A DNA stretch of 64,000 nucleotides from Chlamydiota bacterium (GCA_016866475.1 VGMF01000003.1:77442-141441), one strand, 5' to 3'. Counted from the first letter of the stretch, positions 1 through 8,418 are shown. Numbers and translations are program-made. The notes: generated by a model not told the origin, from the sequence alone.

Positions 1-150
1 GAATCCTCCAAGCAAACGGACCAAGAAGAGGTCCCACAATCAGTTGCTGCACTGATGTGCAATGGAAAAAGCGCCTTCATGGAACTATTTAGCACCCACC
101 CCTCTATAGAAAAAAGGGTATCTGCGCTCCAATCTTCCTCTGTATCATAA
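1..150 (+). CDS. htpX: HtpX-like M48 metalloprotease, C-terminal fragment (cut by window edge)
   Basis: Frame 1 is open from the first base to TAA at 148-150 and encodes the last 49 residues of a protein. The end, with LFSTHPSIEKRVSALQ, matches the C-terminal signature of M48-family HtpX proteases (LxSTHPPIxxRIxxL). HtpX is an inner-membrane zinc protease that degrades misfolded membrane proteins. The catalytic HExxH motif and the membrane segments lie outside the window, so the assignment rests on the tail alone. The gene runs toward hldA, with 7 bp between the stop codons and no obvious terminator. Another M48 peptidase is possible. Confidence 0.72.
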   Translation, partial: ESSKQTDQEEVPQSVAALMCNGKSAFMELFSTHPSIEKRVSALQSSSVS

Positions 151-157
151 AAACAAT

Positions 158-1153
158 TTAGACCATCGGAGTCGAGTGTGTATCGAATTCTTCGGCACTC
201 TCCGACAACCGGTTTTTTAAATCGGTGAGGGTGACACTCGAACAACCTCGTCTTGAGACAACGATCGAAGATCCTAAATTGGCTAGTTTGACTGCATCCT
301 CCATATCCATTCTTGTGGCGATACCTACGGCCATGAGGGCTAGAGCTGTATCACCGGCCCCGACAACATCAACCACTTCTTGCATAATTGCAGGCTGATG
401 GCTTTTCATCCCTTTTGAATCATATAGAGTCATCCCCTCACTTGAACGGGTGACTAATAGATACTCTGCATCGACAATATCAAGCAAGATTTCGGCTACC
501 AAATCGATTGACACACCTTGATCGCAATTTGCCGCTTTGTAGGCCTCTTTCTTATTGGGTTTGATACAAAAGCAACCTCTATACTTAGCATAATGGATCC
601 CTTTTGGATCCACCAGAACCCTTTTGTTGTGCTGTTTTGCGATTTTTAGAAATTGTTGCAAGGTGGAGGACTGAAAAAAGCCTTTTGCATAGTCTGAAAA
701 AACAACAACATCCACCTCCCGAATAAGTTCCTTAAATTTTTTTACTAATAATTCTCTTAGCTTTTGAGAAAATTCTGCAGTCTCTTCATCATCAACACGC
801 AAAATATGGTGGCCATCAGCCATAAATCTAGTCTTTACGGTTGGTTTAACTGAAGGATCAAGGAGAAGATCGTCTGTGGAAAGCCCTCCCCTTTCCATAA
901 GTTCATCCAAGCAATAGTTCTCCAAAGAGGGTCCGCTTACAGACAAAAGAAATGTCTGAGCCCCTAAAGAGCGGCAATTGATCGCCACATTTGCAGCACC
1001 ACCAAGACGGAACGTGTCAGTAATTTTCCTTAAGACGGGAACAGGAGCTTCCGGAGAGATTCGTTCCACCACGCCTTGAACATAGTGATCTATAATAAAA
1101 TCCCCGCAAACAAGAATTTTAGCGTTCTCAATCATAGTCTTTTCAAGGATCAT
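158..1153 (-). CDS. hldA: D-glycero-beta-D-manno-heptose-7-phosphate kinase (HldA/RfaE1)
   Basis: This is a PfkB-family sugar kinase of 331 residues. It has the substrate-side GGAANVA motif at residues 51-57 and the ATP/anion-hole motif VGAGDTA at 264-270, with the catalytic Asp268. The VDPKG and IKPNKKE segments (about 181-202) are typical of RfaE/HldE kinase domains. The known reaction phosphorylates heptose-7-phosphate to heptose-1,7-bisphosphate in the ADP-heptose pathway. There is no C-terminal adenylyltransferase domain, so it corresponds to the separate kinase HldA and not bifunctional HldE. The start overlaps the 3' end of hldD by 11 bp, which indicates one transcript and coupled translation. 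The partner genes gmhA, gmhB and hldC are not in the window. Confidence 0.9.
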   Translation of the reverse strand: MILEKTMIENAKILVCGDFIIDHYVQGVVERISPEAPVPVLRKITDTFRLGGAANVAINCRSLGAQTFLLSVSGPSLENYCLDELMERGGLSTDDLLLDPSVKPTVKTRFMADGHHILRVDDEETAEFSQKLRELLVKKFKELIREVDVVVFSDYAKGFFQSSTLQQFLKIAKQHNKRVLVDPKGIHYAKYRGCFCIKPNKKEAYKAANCDQGVSIDLVAEILLDIVDAEYLLVTRSSEGMTLYDSKGMKSHQPAIMQEVVDVVGAGDTALALMAVGIATRMDMEDAVKLANLGSSIVVSRRGCSSVTLTDLKNRLSESAEEFDTHSTPMV

Positions 1154-2111
1154 AGGCTTTTTTTAACTCCAGTACTGTGTCGTTGATACCATCTTCTAGA
1201 TTTGAAAATGAAAATTTATAGCCGTATGTTTTTAGCATCTTATCGAATCGGGTTGTAGAACTTTTTGTCAAAAATTGATACTTACCTACAAGGTGAGTCG
1301 GCAGCGCTATCAGATCAAACTGCATCACGTGGCCCATCGCCTTGAATACCATATCACAAACATCCCTGAATGGGGTAGCTATCCCTGTCCCGAAATTGAA
1401 AATACCATAGCTTTGCTTAGAGATCGATTCGACAATAAATTTTGCTACATCTCTAACATAAACGAAATCCCGTTGGGATTCCACATCGAAAATTTCCATT
1501 TTCTTTTTCGACAACATTTTATCAAATGCCTTGGTAACAATACATTGCATATCTCCTTTAGAGCGATCGGCACCGAAGATATTGAATAGGCGCAAGCCAA
1601 GAACATTTTCCTGAAGATTATTTTCATAAATGTATTGATCAAAGAGATATTTGGACCATGCATAGAGGTTCAAAGGGCGGTACGTTTTAAAACTGCCCAA
1701 ATCATCCTCAAATCCTTTCGTTCCATCCCCGTAAATTGACGCGGAAGAGGCATAAATAAAACGGATCTTCTCCTCGATACAAAAAGCGGCCAAGAATTTT
1801 GAAAGTTCGTAATTATTCAAAAGATAATCTTGCGGGTCAGTCCCTGTTGTAGAGGCATTTGCTCCTAGATGGATCACACATCGAATTTCATCTTTGTGGA
1901 TTTCTAAAAAGGATTCGATCGACTCGCTGGATTCTAATGATGAGAATTTCAGTCCTTTCAAGTTTTCAAAATGCTCTTTTGTAAGGGCATCGTATCTTTC
2001 AAACAAGACCAGGTGAGTGAAATTTTGTCGATTCAGCTCTTCTATAACATATTTGGCAATGAATCCTGCTCCGCCAGTGATAACAATTAAATCCTCGTGG
2101 TGTAAACTCAT
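1143..2111 (-). CDS. hldD: ADP-L-glycero-D-manno-heptose 6-epimerase (HldD/RfaD)
   Basis: This extended SDR epimerase of 322 residues interconverts ADP-D,D-heptose and ADP-L,D-heptose, the sugar donor for the LPS inner core. Visible features are the Rossmann motif TGGAGFIA (12-19), ASSAS (121-125) and the catalytic Y150-xxx-K154 in YAWSK. The stretches ASSASIYG, PLNLYAWSKYLFDQY, QRDFVYVRDVA and GIFNFGTG align closely with E. coli HldD from memory. The ATG follows a purine-rich GAAGAGAAG site. The gene is transcribed with hldA, probably from the promoter at 2140-2169. Chlamydiaceae LPS is Kdo-only and lacks heptose, so this pair marks a different core type or another use of ADP-heptose. Confidence 0.9.
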   Translation of the reverse strand: MSLHHEDLIVITGGAGFIAKYVIEELNRQNFTHLVLFERYDALTKEHFENLKGLKFSSLESSESIESFLEIHKDEIRCVIHLGANASTTGTDPQDYLLNNYELSKFLAAFCIEEKIRFIYASSASIYGDGTKGFEDDLGSFKTYRPLNLYAWSKYLFDQYIYENNLQENVLGLRLFNIFGADRSKGDMQCIVTKAFDKMLSKKKMEIFDVESQRDFVYVRDVAKFIVESISKQSYGIFNFGTGIATPFRDVCDMVFKAMGHVMQFDLIALPTHLVGKYQFLTKSSTTRFDKMLKTYGYKFSFSNLEDGINDTVLELKKAYDP

Positions 2112-2139
2112 CGTCTTCTCTTCTTTGATAATACCCCTG

Positions 2140-2169
2140 AGTATAGCAAGGTAGTTCTGTTCGATTCAA
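2140..2169 (-). promoter_or_regulatory. Candidate sigma-70-type promoter for hldD-hldA
   Basis: Reading leftward, a TTGAAT -35 (complement of 2164-2169) and a TATACT -10 (complement of 2140-2145) are separated by 18 bp, 29 bp ahead of the hldD ATG. It lies in the 126-bp gap after ispE, which suggests the heptose genes have their own promoter even if ispE transcripts read through. This is sequence similarity only. Confidence 0.5.
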
Positions 2170-2237
2170 ATGTAAAAGTCTTTTCAAGAGTGATCTTTTG
2201 CGGTTTGGTTTAAAAAAGGGATGGAGAGTAAATAACA

Positions 2238-3017
2238 CTACTCGTACCACCGATCACCCAGTCGGGCAATCGTACGGCAAACACACCCATCAAAACGGTG
2301 AGAGGCCGGATCATGAATACCTCTGACAAAAGCTGTAGACCCTGAACCGCTCATTTGCAAATCAGCAAACACAGACTTCCAACCCTTCCATATAATCTCG
2401 TAAGAGGGGTAAGCTCTCATAGCAAACCTCTCGAGCTGATTTTTTGCATCGTTATCCAGCAGGTATAAATCAACAGATTTGTAGACTAAGGGTGTTAAGA
2501 TCTGAATTCCATCGAAAAGAAGGGTGTAGGGAATTCCTGGGACCGGATCGTACTGAGTCAAATCGGTCCCGGTACCCTCAGCCAGAGCCCGCCCGTTTGT
2601 AAAGAAAAACGGGACATCGGAACCGACTTTGGCCCCTATCGCACCCATTTCCAAAAAAGTCAGGTCTAAACCCAAAATCTTATTGATTGCGTAGATGAAG
2701 GTGGCCGCGTTTGAGGATCCCCCTCCCAGGCCTGCACCAATTGGAATTTTCTTATCTAGAATAATTTCGAAATTAGGAATTCCGGGAAATCTTTGATTAA
2801 ATTCCTCCCAGACTTTTTGGAAAATAGAATTCGAAAACTGAAATGGGAGGTTTTGAGAAGAGTTTAAATAATTTTTATCGGATAGGGATATATCGATCCG
2901 ATCAAATAGATCAAGAGCGACCATTTCGGAACGGATGAGATGGTACCCATCCTCTCTTCTGCCTAAGATTTTAAAATCAAGGTTGATTTTAGCAGGAGAG
3001 AGGAGGGTTAAAGACAC
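2238..3017 (-). CDS. ispE: 4-diphosphocytidyl-2-C-methyl-D-erythritol kinase (IspE)
   Basis: IspE is the GHMP-fold kinase that phosphorylates CDP-ME in the MEP isoprenoid pathway. The N-terminal SPAKINLDF motif and the ATP loop PIGAGLGGGSSNAA (about residues 92-105) are diagnostic, as is SDVPFF further on. I place the start at GTG 3017, giving 259 residues, because the family begins only a few residues before SPAKINL. An upstream ATG at 3074 also fits the frame but would overlap rplI by 41 bp and add 19 non-conserved residues; the TTG at 3020 is a third option. It is the last gene of the rplY-pth-rpsF-rpsR-rplI operon, as in Chlamydia trachomatis. ispD lies elsewhere in this window. Confidence 0.9.
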   Translation of the reverse strand: MSLTLLSPAKINLDFKILGRREDGYHLIRSEMVALDLFDRIDISLSDKNYLNSSQNLPFQFSNSIFQKVWEEFNQRFPGIPNFEIILDKKIPIGAGLGGGSSNAATFIYAINKILGLDLTFLEMGAIGAKVGSDVPFFFTNGRALAEGTGTDLTQYDPVPGIPYTLLFDGIQILTPLVYKSVDLYLLDNDAKNQLERFAMRAYPSYEIIWKGWKSVFADLQMSGSGSTAFVRGIHDPASHRFDGCVCRTIARLGDRWYE

Positions 3018-3033
3018 AAGTATACCTATGTGG

Positions 3034-3570
3034 TTACTCGCTATAGTCTGTAGAGGAAGGCTCCACAGCAGCATGCTCGGCTTCTACTTGTTTTTTGTGC
3101 AAGCTTGCCTCAAACTCATCGTTTTTAACACGAATATGCATTTCTGCCTCCACCTCTTCTTTAAGGCGGATTTTGACTACGTGGTTCCCCAATTGCTTGA
3201 TCGGTTGAGCCAGCTTGATTTGGCTCTTTTCGATCTCCTGGAAGCCTTCTTGGTGCAGCAAATTCAAGATGTCTTGAACATTTACTGACCCATAAAGATG
3301 GCCGGTTTCGTCTACACGCACATCAACAACGAAAGTAAGTTGCTCAAGTTGAGACTTGATTCGCTCTGAAACTTTTCTGTCTTCAGCCGCTTTTACCAAG
3401 CGCTCTTCACGCAATTTTGTTTGGAGTTTCTCAGTGTGTGCCGTTGCACGGATCGCATGGCCATAAGGGATCAAAAGGTTACGGCTAAAACCAGGCTTTA
3501 CCGTAACGATATCACCGCTACGCCCCAAATTTCTTACATCTTTAACCAAGAGGACGCGATTCTGTTTCAT
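3034..3570 (-). CDS. rplI: 50S ribosomal protein L9
   Basis: L9 binds 23S rRNA and projects from the large subunit. The N-terminal domain (residues 1-50) with VLLVKDVRNLGRSGDIVTVK and the GFSRNLLIP segment is typical. It is followed by the long connecting helix (about 50-80) and a C-terminal domain that contains HLYGSVN. At 178 residues it is longer than the usual ~150, with an acidic tail after about residue 150. The start ATG has GAGGAGAAAAG upstream. It sits between rpsR and ispE, the conserved chlamydial order. Confidence 0.96.
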   Translation of the reverse strand: MKQNRVLLVKDVRNLGRSGDIVTVKPGFSRNLLIPYGHAIRATAHTEKLQTKLREERLVKAAEDRKVSERIKSQLEQLTFVVDVRVDETGHLYGSVNVQDILNLLHQEGFQEIEKSQIKLAQPIKQLGNHVVKIRLKEEVEAEMHIRVKNDEFEASLHKKQVEAEHAAVEPSSTDYSE

Positions 3571-3587
3571 AATTCTTTTCTCCTCGA

Positions 3588-3824
3588 TTAATCTTTAGCA
3601 ACAAACGGAAGTAGTGCAACGAAACGGGCACGCTTGATCGCAGCTGTTAGTAGACGTTGGTAATGGGTAGATGTTCCGCTGATACGACGGGGAAGGATCT
3701 TGCCGCGCTCTGTAACAAACTGGCTCAATGTCTCCACATCTTTATAATCGATAGCTTTAAACCCTGACTGGGTGAACAAACACTTTTTCTTCGCCGAATT
3801 TTTTCCTGTAGAAGATTTTCTCAT
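3588..3824 (-). CDS. rpsR: 30S ribosomal protein S18
   Basis: S18 has 78 residues and forms a heterodimer with S6 on the platform of the small subunit. The segment [20 protein letters not shown], followed by [19 protein letters not shown], is the S18 family signature. The N-terminus is lysine/serine-rich. It lies 9 bp after rpsF and 17 bp before rplI on the same strand, consistent with co-transcription. Confidence 0.96.
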   Translation of the reverse strand: MRKSSTGKNSAKKKCLFTQSGFKAIDYKDVETLSQFVTERGKILPRRISGTSTHYQRLLTAAIKRARFVALLPFVAKD

Positions 3825-3833
3825 AGCATCACC

Positions 3834-4178
3834 CTATACTTGAACCAATTGTTTGAATGAAATTTCCTCAGGGACAGTCTCTGCAGTGATGATCATGGAT
3901 CTCAAAAGATCCTCGTGAAAACCATTTTCACGGTTGATCTCGACCAGACCGTTTGAAGGTGCTTCAAAGAAAATCAAAATATAGTGACCTTCTCTGTTCT
4001 CTTTGATCTCGTATGCAAGACGTCTACGTCCCATATCGAAAAGTTTTTTTACTTCGCCGCCTTGAGCCGTGATAATACCGAAGATACGCTCAAGAGCTTT
4101 TTGGTGTGCCTCTTCTCCTAGGGTACTTTTTAAAATGTACATACCCTCATAAAGGCGGACTCTTTGTTGTTTAGACAT
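3834..4178 (-). CDS. rpsF: 30S ribosomal protein S6
   Basis: S6 has 114 residues and a single ferredoxin-like domain. YEGMYILKSTL at the start and the central GRRRLAYEIKENREGHYILI are characteristic. It partners S18, encoded next. The ATG overlaps the 3' end of pth by 8 bp, indicating translational coupling within the operon. Confidence 0.96.
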   Translation of the reverse strand: MSKQQRVRLYEGMYILKSTLGEEAHQKALERIFGIITAQGGEVKKLFDMGRRRLAYEIKENREGHYILIFFEAPSNGLVEINRENGFHEDLLRSMIITAETVPEEISFKQLVQV

Positions 4179-4698
4179 TCGTGACTCCTAAAATCCACTC
4201 ATCAATTGCCTGATGAATCTTGTCTTCTTCTTCATTTAGCTTTTCTAATTCACCTGCTAGGAACGGCTCTAAAACATACTGGTCAAGAGGGATTCTGTTA
4301 TCTCTGGAGATCCCGATCCACAATCTTGAGTATGCTTTCGTCCCTAACGAGGCCTCAATACTTCTAAGCCCGTTGTGACCTTTGGCGCCCCCCTCTTTTT
4401 TGAGACGAAACACGCCTAAGGGGCTTTCCACATCATCCGTCAAAACCAAAATGTCCTGAAGGGCAACGTGAAAAAAATCTTTGGCGGCTTTTACAGCCTG
4501 GCCCGAAAGATTCATATAAGTCGCAGGTTTCAAGAGAATAACATCCTGGCCGGCTACTACTTCCCCCTTGCAATACTTGGAGTAGGTAAAAACCAACCCT
4601 TTTTTTGCTGCATAACTGTTTAGAACCATAAATCCTGCGTTATGCCGAGTCGCAGCGTAGCTTGCCCCGATATTCCCCAAACCAACAACGAGCTTCAC
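4171..4698 (-). CDS. pth: Peptidyl-tRNA hydrolase
   Basis: Pth releases tRNA from prematurely dropped peptidyl-tRNA. The 175-residue protein keeps YAATRHNAGF with the catalytic His (about residue 19), KPATYMNLSGQAV and GGAKGHNGLRSI. One departure is GLGNIG near the N-terminus, where the family usually has GLGNPG; this Pro-to-Ile change is beside a substrate-binding Asn that is kept. It lies 5 bp downstream of rplY and overlaps rpsF, matching the chlamydial operon. Confidence 0.95.
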   Translation of the reverse strand: MKLVVGLGNIGASYAATRHNAGFMVLNSYAAKKGLVFTYSKYCKGEVVAGQDVILLKPATYMNLSGQAVKAAKDFFHVALQDILVLTDDVESPLGVFRLKKEGGAKGHNGLRSIEASLGTKAYSRLWIGISRDNRIPLDQYVLEPFLAGELEKLNEEEDKIHQAIDEWILGVTNV

Positions 4699-4703
4699 AA
4701 TAA

Positions 4704-5255
4704 TTACTTGCTTGCCGTTATAACCAGCTCGTTTTCAGCTGCAAGCAAACGTACGTTTTCGCTCACATTCAAACTTGAAATACGGATTTTTTCTCTTGGT
4801 TGCAGGTTCCGCACGTCAATCATGAAGTTGGCCGGAATGGCGTTAACCGGCGCTTTCACGCGCACGAAACGTTTTGCTTGCTTCAGACTGAATCCCGCTT
4901 TTACAGCCTCGCAGTCTTTTTCGCCTTGCAATACAACCGGCACGCGCACTTTGATCAAACCGGATATGAGCGGTTGAAAATCGATGTGCAAAACTTCATA
5001 AGTTGTCTTTGCGTATTCAATCCCTTTAACAACCATTTTCTCGTCTTTACCATGCGTATGGACAGTGAAAACAGTCGTTGCTAAATGCCCCTTTTCGATG
5101 TGTCTTAAATGGGCTTCGAATTCCTTCTTAAAAATTCGAATCTTTTCAGAAGCAGCACCTTTTCTATAGATGATCGCAGGGATATATCCGTCTAGCTTCA
5201 TCAGCTTGATATCTCGCTTAGAATTGCGTGAACAAGTGGACGCGTTGAGCTTCAT
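4704..5255 (-). CDS. rplY: 50S ribosomal protein L25/Ctc family
   Basis: This general-stress L25 (Ctc type) binds 5S rRNA. From the ATG at 5255 the protein has 183 residues, with an N-terminal L25 domain (about 1-90, DGYIPAIIYRKG) and a C-terminal beta domain (about 95-183, VRVPVVLQGE, DVRNLQPREKIRIS). The frame stays open to 5375, but this ATG has a good GGAGA Shine-Dalgarno sequence and the residues upstream are not L25-like. It is the first protein gene after tRNA-Gln and probably shares that promoter. Confidence 0.93.
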   Translation of the reverse strand: MKLNASTCSRNSKRDIKLMKLDGYIPAIIYRKGAASEKIRIFKKEFEAHLRHIEKGHLATTVFTVHTHGKDEKMVVKGIEYAKTTYEVLHIDFQPLISGLIKVRVPVVLQGEKDCEAVKAGFSLKQAKRFVRVKAPVNAIPANFMIDVRNLQPREKIRISSLNVSENVRLLAAENELVITASK

Positions 5256-5409
5256 AGTTCTCCTGATGTTTTGATTTGCTGTAAAAAGAGAGACAACTAG
5301 CGAAGAACTAGAAACGGTTTCTAGAAAAACATTTGTTGATAGAGGCTTTAATATAAGGCCACGGTCAACCCGCATTTAACGCGAGAGGTCTATCTTTTGT
5401 TTATAGTAT

Positions 5410-5481
5410 TTGGACTGGCAGGATTCGAACCTGCGCGTGCCGGAGCCAAAACCCGGTGCCTTACCACTTGGCGACAGTCCA
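5410..5481 (-). tRNA. tRNA-Gln (anticodon TTG)
   Basis: The complement folds as a 72-nt tRNA. The acceptor arms are TGGACTG/CAGTCCA with discriminator A, the anticodon loop TTTTGGC carries TTG, and the T arm has GGTTCGAATCC. The U1-A72 acceptor end and CGCCAAGTGGTAAGGCA D arm are typical of glutamine tRNAs. CCA is not encoded. It lies directly upstream of rplY on the same strand. Confidence 0.95.
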
Positions 5482-5498
5482 TCAAGTTGATGTCACAT

Positions 5499-5527
5499 AC
5501 TATACTTTTTCCACCCGTTTTTGGCAA
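5499..5527 (-). promoter_or_regulatory. Strong promoter candidate for tRNA-Gln and the rplY operon
   Basis: Reading leftward, TTGCCA (complement of 5522-5527) and TATAGT (complement of 5499-5504) are each 5/6 matches to consensus with 17-bp spacing. The -10 ends 17 bp before the tRNA-Gln 5' end. It is one of the best consensus promoters in the window and could drive the tRNA plus the six following genes. Confidence 0.65.
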
Positions 5528-5731
5528 AGCTTTTTTGTTTTCAGCATCTTAGGGGCGCTTTGCGGTAAAATGAAGGAGAGCACCCACCCTTTATCTTACT
5601 AAAAAATTTTTGTATTTTTTAAAAAAGCTCTGTCAAGTCGTCTTAAAACAGTTGTCAAATTTCTATAGCTATAAATCCCCTTTTGTGAAAAAATTTGGTG
5701 TGTAACCTATTCAATCTTAAGGAGTGGTGGT

Positions 5732-5968
5732 ATGTGCCTAAGTTGTTGCGATGCTGATAAGAAAGCAATGGCAAAAGAGGGTGAATTCTGCGTCGGAAAA
5801 GTATCTTTTGGGGAACTCGTACGCGACTTGATCCAGGAGTGGAAAGAAACCGGACGAACTACTTATAATATCCTTAAAGAAGCCGTGCCCGACTACCCAT
5901 CCGAAAAAATTGGAATCACCGCTAAAGACCGCCAGCAAAGCGCGGAACTTAGTATTGCTTTTGTGTAA
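5732..5968 (+). CDS. Small hypothetical protein with N-terminal Cys cluster
   Basis: This 78-residue protein has a clear AAGGAG Shine-Dalgarno sequence 8 nt before its ATG. I do not recognise a family. Cysteines cluster near the N-terminus (MCLSCCD), with another at residue 20. The middle (about 24-48, SFGELVRDLIQEWKE) looks helical and amphipathic. There is no signal peptide or membrane segment. It stands alone between tRNA-Gln (leftward) and glgA (rightward), 83 bp before glgA. The Cys-x-x-Cys-Cys pattern could bind metal or form disulfides, which is inference. Confidence 0.6.
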   Translation: MCLSCCDADKKAMAKEGEFCVGKVSFGELVRDLIQEWKETGRTTYNILKEAVPDYPSEKIGITAKDRQQSAELSIAFV

Positions 5969-6051
5969 GTAAATTTTTTATTATTCTCCTCCTCTGTTAC
6001 CGGTATGCATATGTTTAGACAATAATTTTGTTTTAGATTATTGAAAAAACT

Positions 6052-7500
6052 ATGCATATCACCCACATCACTTCAGAATGCGCCCCGTTTGCAAAGGTCG
6101 GTGGGCTTGCTGATGTTGTTCTCGGTCTTTCAAAAGAGCTTGTTCGCCAAGGGCACACTGTTGATATTTTTATCCCCCTCTACCCTTTTGCATCTCACCA
6201 CCTGCCCCGATTGAGCAAAATGGAGGAGAGCTGCTCTTTTACTTTTGGTAGCGAGACAGTAGTCTGCTATTTATACAAATCCATCTACGAGGGGATACAA
6301 ATCTATTTAGTAGATATGCATTCCACATCAAATTTTTTTCATAGAGACAGGATTTACGGTTACGAAGATGACGTGAGGCGTTTTTTAGCCTTTATTAAGA
6401 GTTCTCTAGAGCTGATATCTCATCTCAAAAAAAACCCTCCGCTAATCCATCTTCACGATTGGCCTACTGCAGCAGCGCCGATACTTTTTGACGAGCTAAA
6501 GAGAACGATGCCACGTCCCGCATTTTTGTTATCCGTACACAACCTAAGCTATCAGGGAATTACCCCTTACGAACCTCTCCAAGATGCAGGTCTGTTTTCA
6601 CAAAAAGCGTGTAAGCTTCTAGAAGATCTGTACGTCCCCTACCGATTCAATCTCTTACTTGGTGGATTAAGAGCAGCCGACCAGATTACTACCGTGTCTC
6701 CGACCTATGCTAAGGAGATTGAGACAATAGAACTGGGTAGAGGATTGCATGAAATTTTTCTTAAACGGGCTCAAAATTTTACAGGCATCTTGAATGGTTT
6801 GGATCCAGTAGAACTAGAGCGTTATATAGAAATTCCGGCTGAAGTCAAGGAGCGCCACCTTTCCAAAGTTTTAGATTTAAAATCCAGGATGAAAAAAAAA
6901 CTAGCCAACGAGCTAGGTATTGATTCCTCGGACTTCCCTTGGCTTATTTCCGTAACCCGCCTCGTAGATCAAAAAGCCCCCTATTTAATCTTGGAAGGAG
7001 CCAAGCAAATTTTAAGCAGTGGAGGCGTTTTTATTTTAGTAGGCCTTGACGGCGACCACCATATCCGTAAAATGTTTACCGATCTTGAAGAGGTTTGGCA
7101 GCACACAAATAGAGTACGCGTTGTCCTGGGATTTCACCCCAAGCTCGCAGAGCAACTTTTTGCAGCAGCCGATTTCAGTATCATACCTTCCATTTTTGAA
7201 CCGTGCGGACTAACGCAGCTCTATAGCCTGTACTTTGCGACAATCCCTATTGTAAGAAGAACGGGAGGTTTGAATGACACCGTTTTTGATGTAGGTGAAA
7301 GTTCCCCTGAAAAACCTCTTAACGGCTATACTTTCTTAGACCCTGAGGTTTCGGCCTTACGCTGGGCGCTCGGGCGAGCTTTAAAAGAATACCAAACAGA
7401 AACCTACCTAGAGCGGCAAAAAAATGCTGTTTTGGTGGATATATCTTGGAAAAATTCGGCTCTAAGGTATATCGAGATCTACAAAAAAATGGCAAGATAG
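6052..7500 (+). CDS. glgA: Glycogen synthase (ADP-glucose type)
   Basis: GlgA has 482 residues and is a GT5-family, GT-B fold enzyme that adds glucose from ADP-glucose to alpha-1,4-glucan. The N-terminal KVGGLADV motif (15-22) binds the donor. HDW (about 144) and the C-terminal PSIFEPCGLTQLY motif, with the donor-binding Glu, are intact. The length is normal for the family (~475). Glycogen metabolism is a chlamydial trait, and glgA beside the rplY operon matches C. trachomatis order. The start ATG lacks a strong Shine-Dalgarno sequence. It converges with pgsA, with 17 bp between stops. Confidence 0.96.
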   Translation: MHITHITSECAPFAKVGGLADVVLGLSKELVRQGHTVDIFIPLYPFASHHLPRLSKMEESCSFTFGSETVVCYLYKSIYEGIQIYLVDMHSTSNFFHRDRIYGYEDDVRRFLAFIKSSLELISHLKKNPPLIHLHDWPTAAAPILFDELKRTMPRPAFLLSVHNLSYQGITPYEPLQDAGLFSQKACKLLEDLYVPYRFNLLLGGLRAADQITTVSPTYAKEIETIELGRGLHEIFLKRAQNFTGILNGLDPVELERYIEIPAEVKERHLSKVLDLKSRMKKKLANELGIDSSDFPWLISVTRLVDQKAPYLILEGAKQILSSGGVFILVGLDGDHHIRKMFTDLEEVWQHTNRVRVVLGFHPKLAEQLFAAADFSIIPSIFEPCGLTQLYSLYFATIPIVRRTGGLNDTVFDVGESSPEKPLNGYTFLDPEVSALRWALGRALKEYQTETYLERQKNAVLVDISWKNSALRYIEIYKKMAR

Positions 7501-7517
7501 CTTTCAAAAAAGGAAAA

Positions 7518-8141
7518 TTAAGGGTGAATTTCATCTTGAGAAATGTTTTTGAAGCTTTTCTTAAGCGTTTCACTGCAGTGTACACCATATTCCACAAGGG
7601 ATAGGACCGATAGTAACGCAGCAAGGCTCATGATCAAAAGGGATCCGGTCTGTAAAAAAGGCAAGTCGATCCAGCCCAATCCATAAAAAAATAGACCGAC
7701 AAGCACCGCGCACAGTGCGACCGACTGGTAAATTGTTTTGAGTTTGCCCGTCCATCTTGCCCCCATAGCCTCTTGTTGCAAAGCCAGAAGCGATCGTAAA
7801 TAGACAACGCTGATCTCTCTGCACATCATTGTTATAGGGATCCAAAGAGGCAGGTCAAGGGGACTTCTTGTTAAAGAAAAAAAAATCGACAGGAAGACTA
7901 TGCAATCGGACATCGGATCGAGAAGTTTTCCAATTTTAGTCACAATATTCCACTTTCGAGCTAGGTATCCATCAAGAGCGTCTGTGGCAAGCATAAAAGT
8001 TGCCAGGAGGAGCAGTAGAACCGGTTGTGCCACGGCGTTCAAGCCGAATGTAGCAGGATAGAGATAGAGTACTAAAAAAAGAGGGCATAAAGCAATTCTT
8101 GACAGAGTGAGGGCTGTGGGAAGATTCAAGGGGAACTCCAA
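7518..8141 (-). CDS. pgsA: CDP-diacylglycerol-glycerol-3-phosphate 3-phosphatidyltransferase
   Basis: This integral membrane enzyme makes phosphatidylglycerol phosphate from CDP-DAG and glycerol-3-phosphate. The CDP-alcohol phosphotransferase signature is complete: D54xxD57G58xxA61R62, then G71xxxD75xxxD79. About five hydrophobic segments are visible across 207 residues. The start is TTG at 8141, chosen because NLPTALTLSRI fits the family N-terminus (NxPNxLTxxRI). The nearest upstream ATG (8160) is in another frame. It converges with glgA as in C. trachomatis. Confidence 0.93.
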   Translation of the reverse strand: MEFPLNLPTALTLSRIALCPLFLVLYLYPATFGLNAVAQPVLLLLLATFMLATDALDGYLARKWNIVTKIGKLLDPMSDCIVFLSIFFSLTRSPLDLPLWIPITMMCREISVVYLRSLLALQQEAMGARWTGKLKTIYQSVALCAVLVGLFFYGLGWIDLPFLQTGSLLIMSLAALLSVLSLVEYGVHCSETLKKSFKNISQDEIHP

Positions 8142-8418
8142 CTTTTAACAACATTACCATTCCTCAATTTTTTTTCCTACTCCCCAACCATGACTATGGC
8201 AAAAAACTCTGGGGTAGAAAACAAAAAACCCCTTTGATCTTCTTCGGTAGGGGGGGGGAAATTTGACGTGGTAAAAATTCGTCTGAAAGAGTAAACTCAA
8301 TTGAAATTTAAAAAGAGCGTACTGACCGGCTACCTATATACTTAAAAGTCGTCTTTTTGACTGCTCCGGACATCGCTTAAAAAACAAGAATGAAACGACT
8401 AACTCAAAATTACCCTGT

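Noticed and set aside
5256-5375. Longer start of rplY
   Set aside because: The 40 extra residues are not L25-like and the internal ATG has a clear Shine-Dalgarno sequence.
8390-8418. ATG with a short open frame just before glyQS
   Set aside because: It is out of frame with glyQS and has no supporting signal; at best a short leader peptide.
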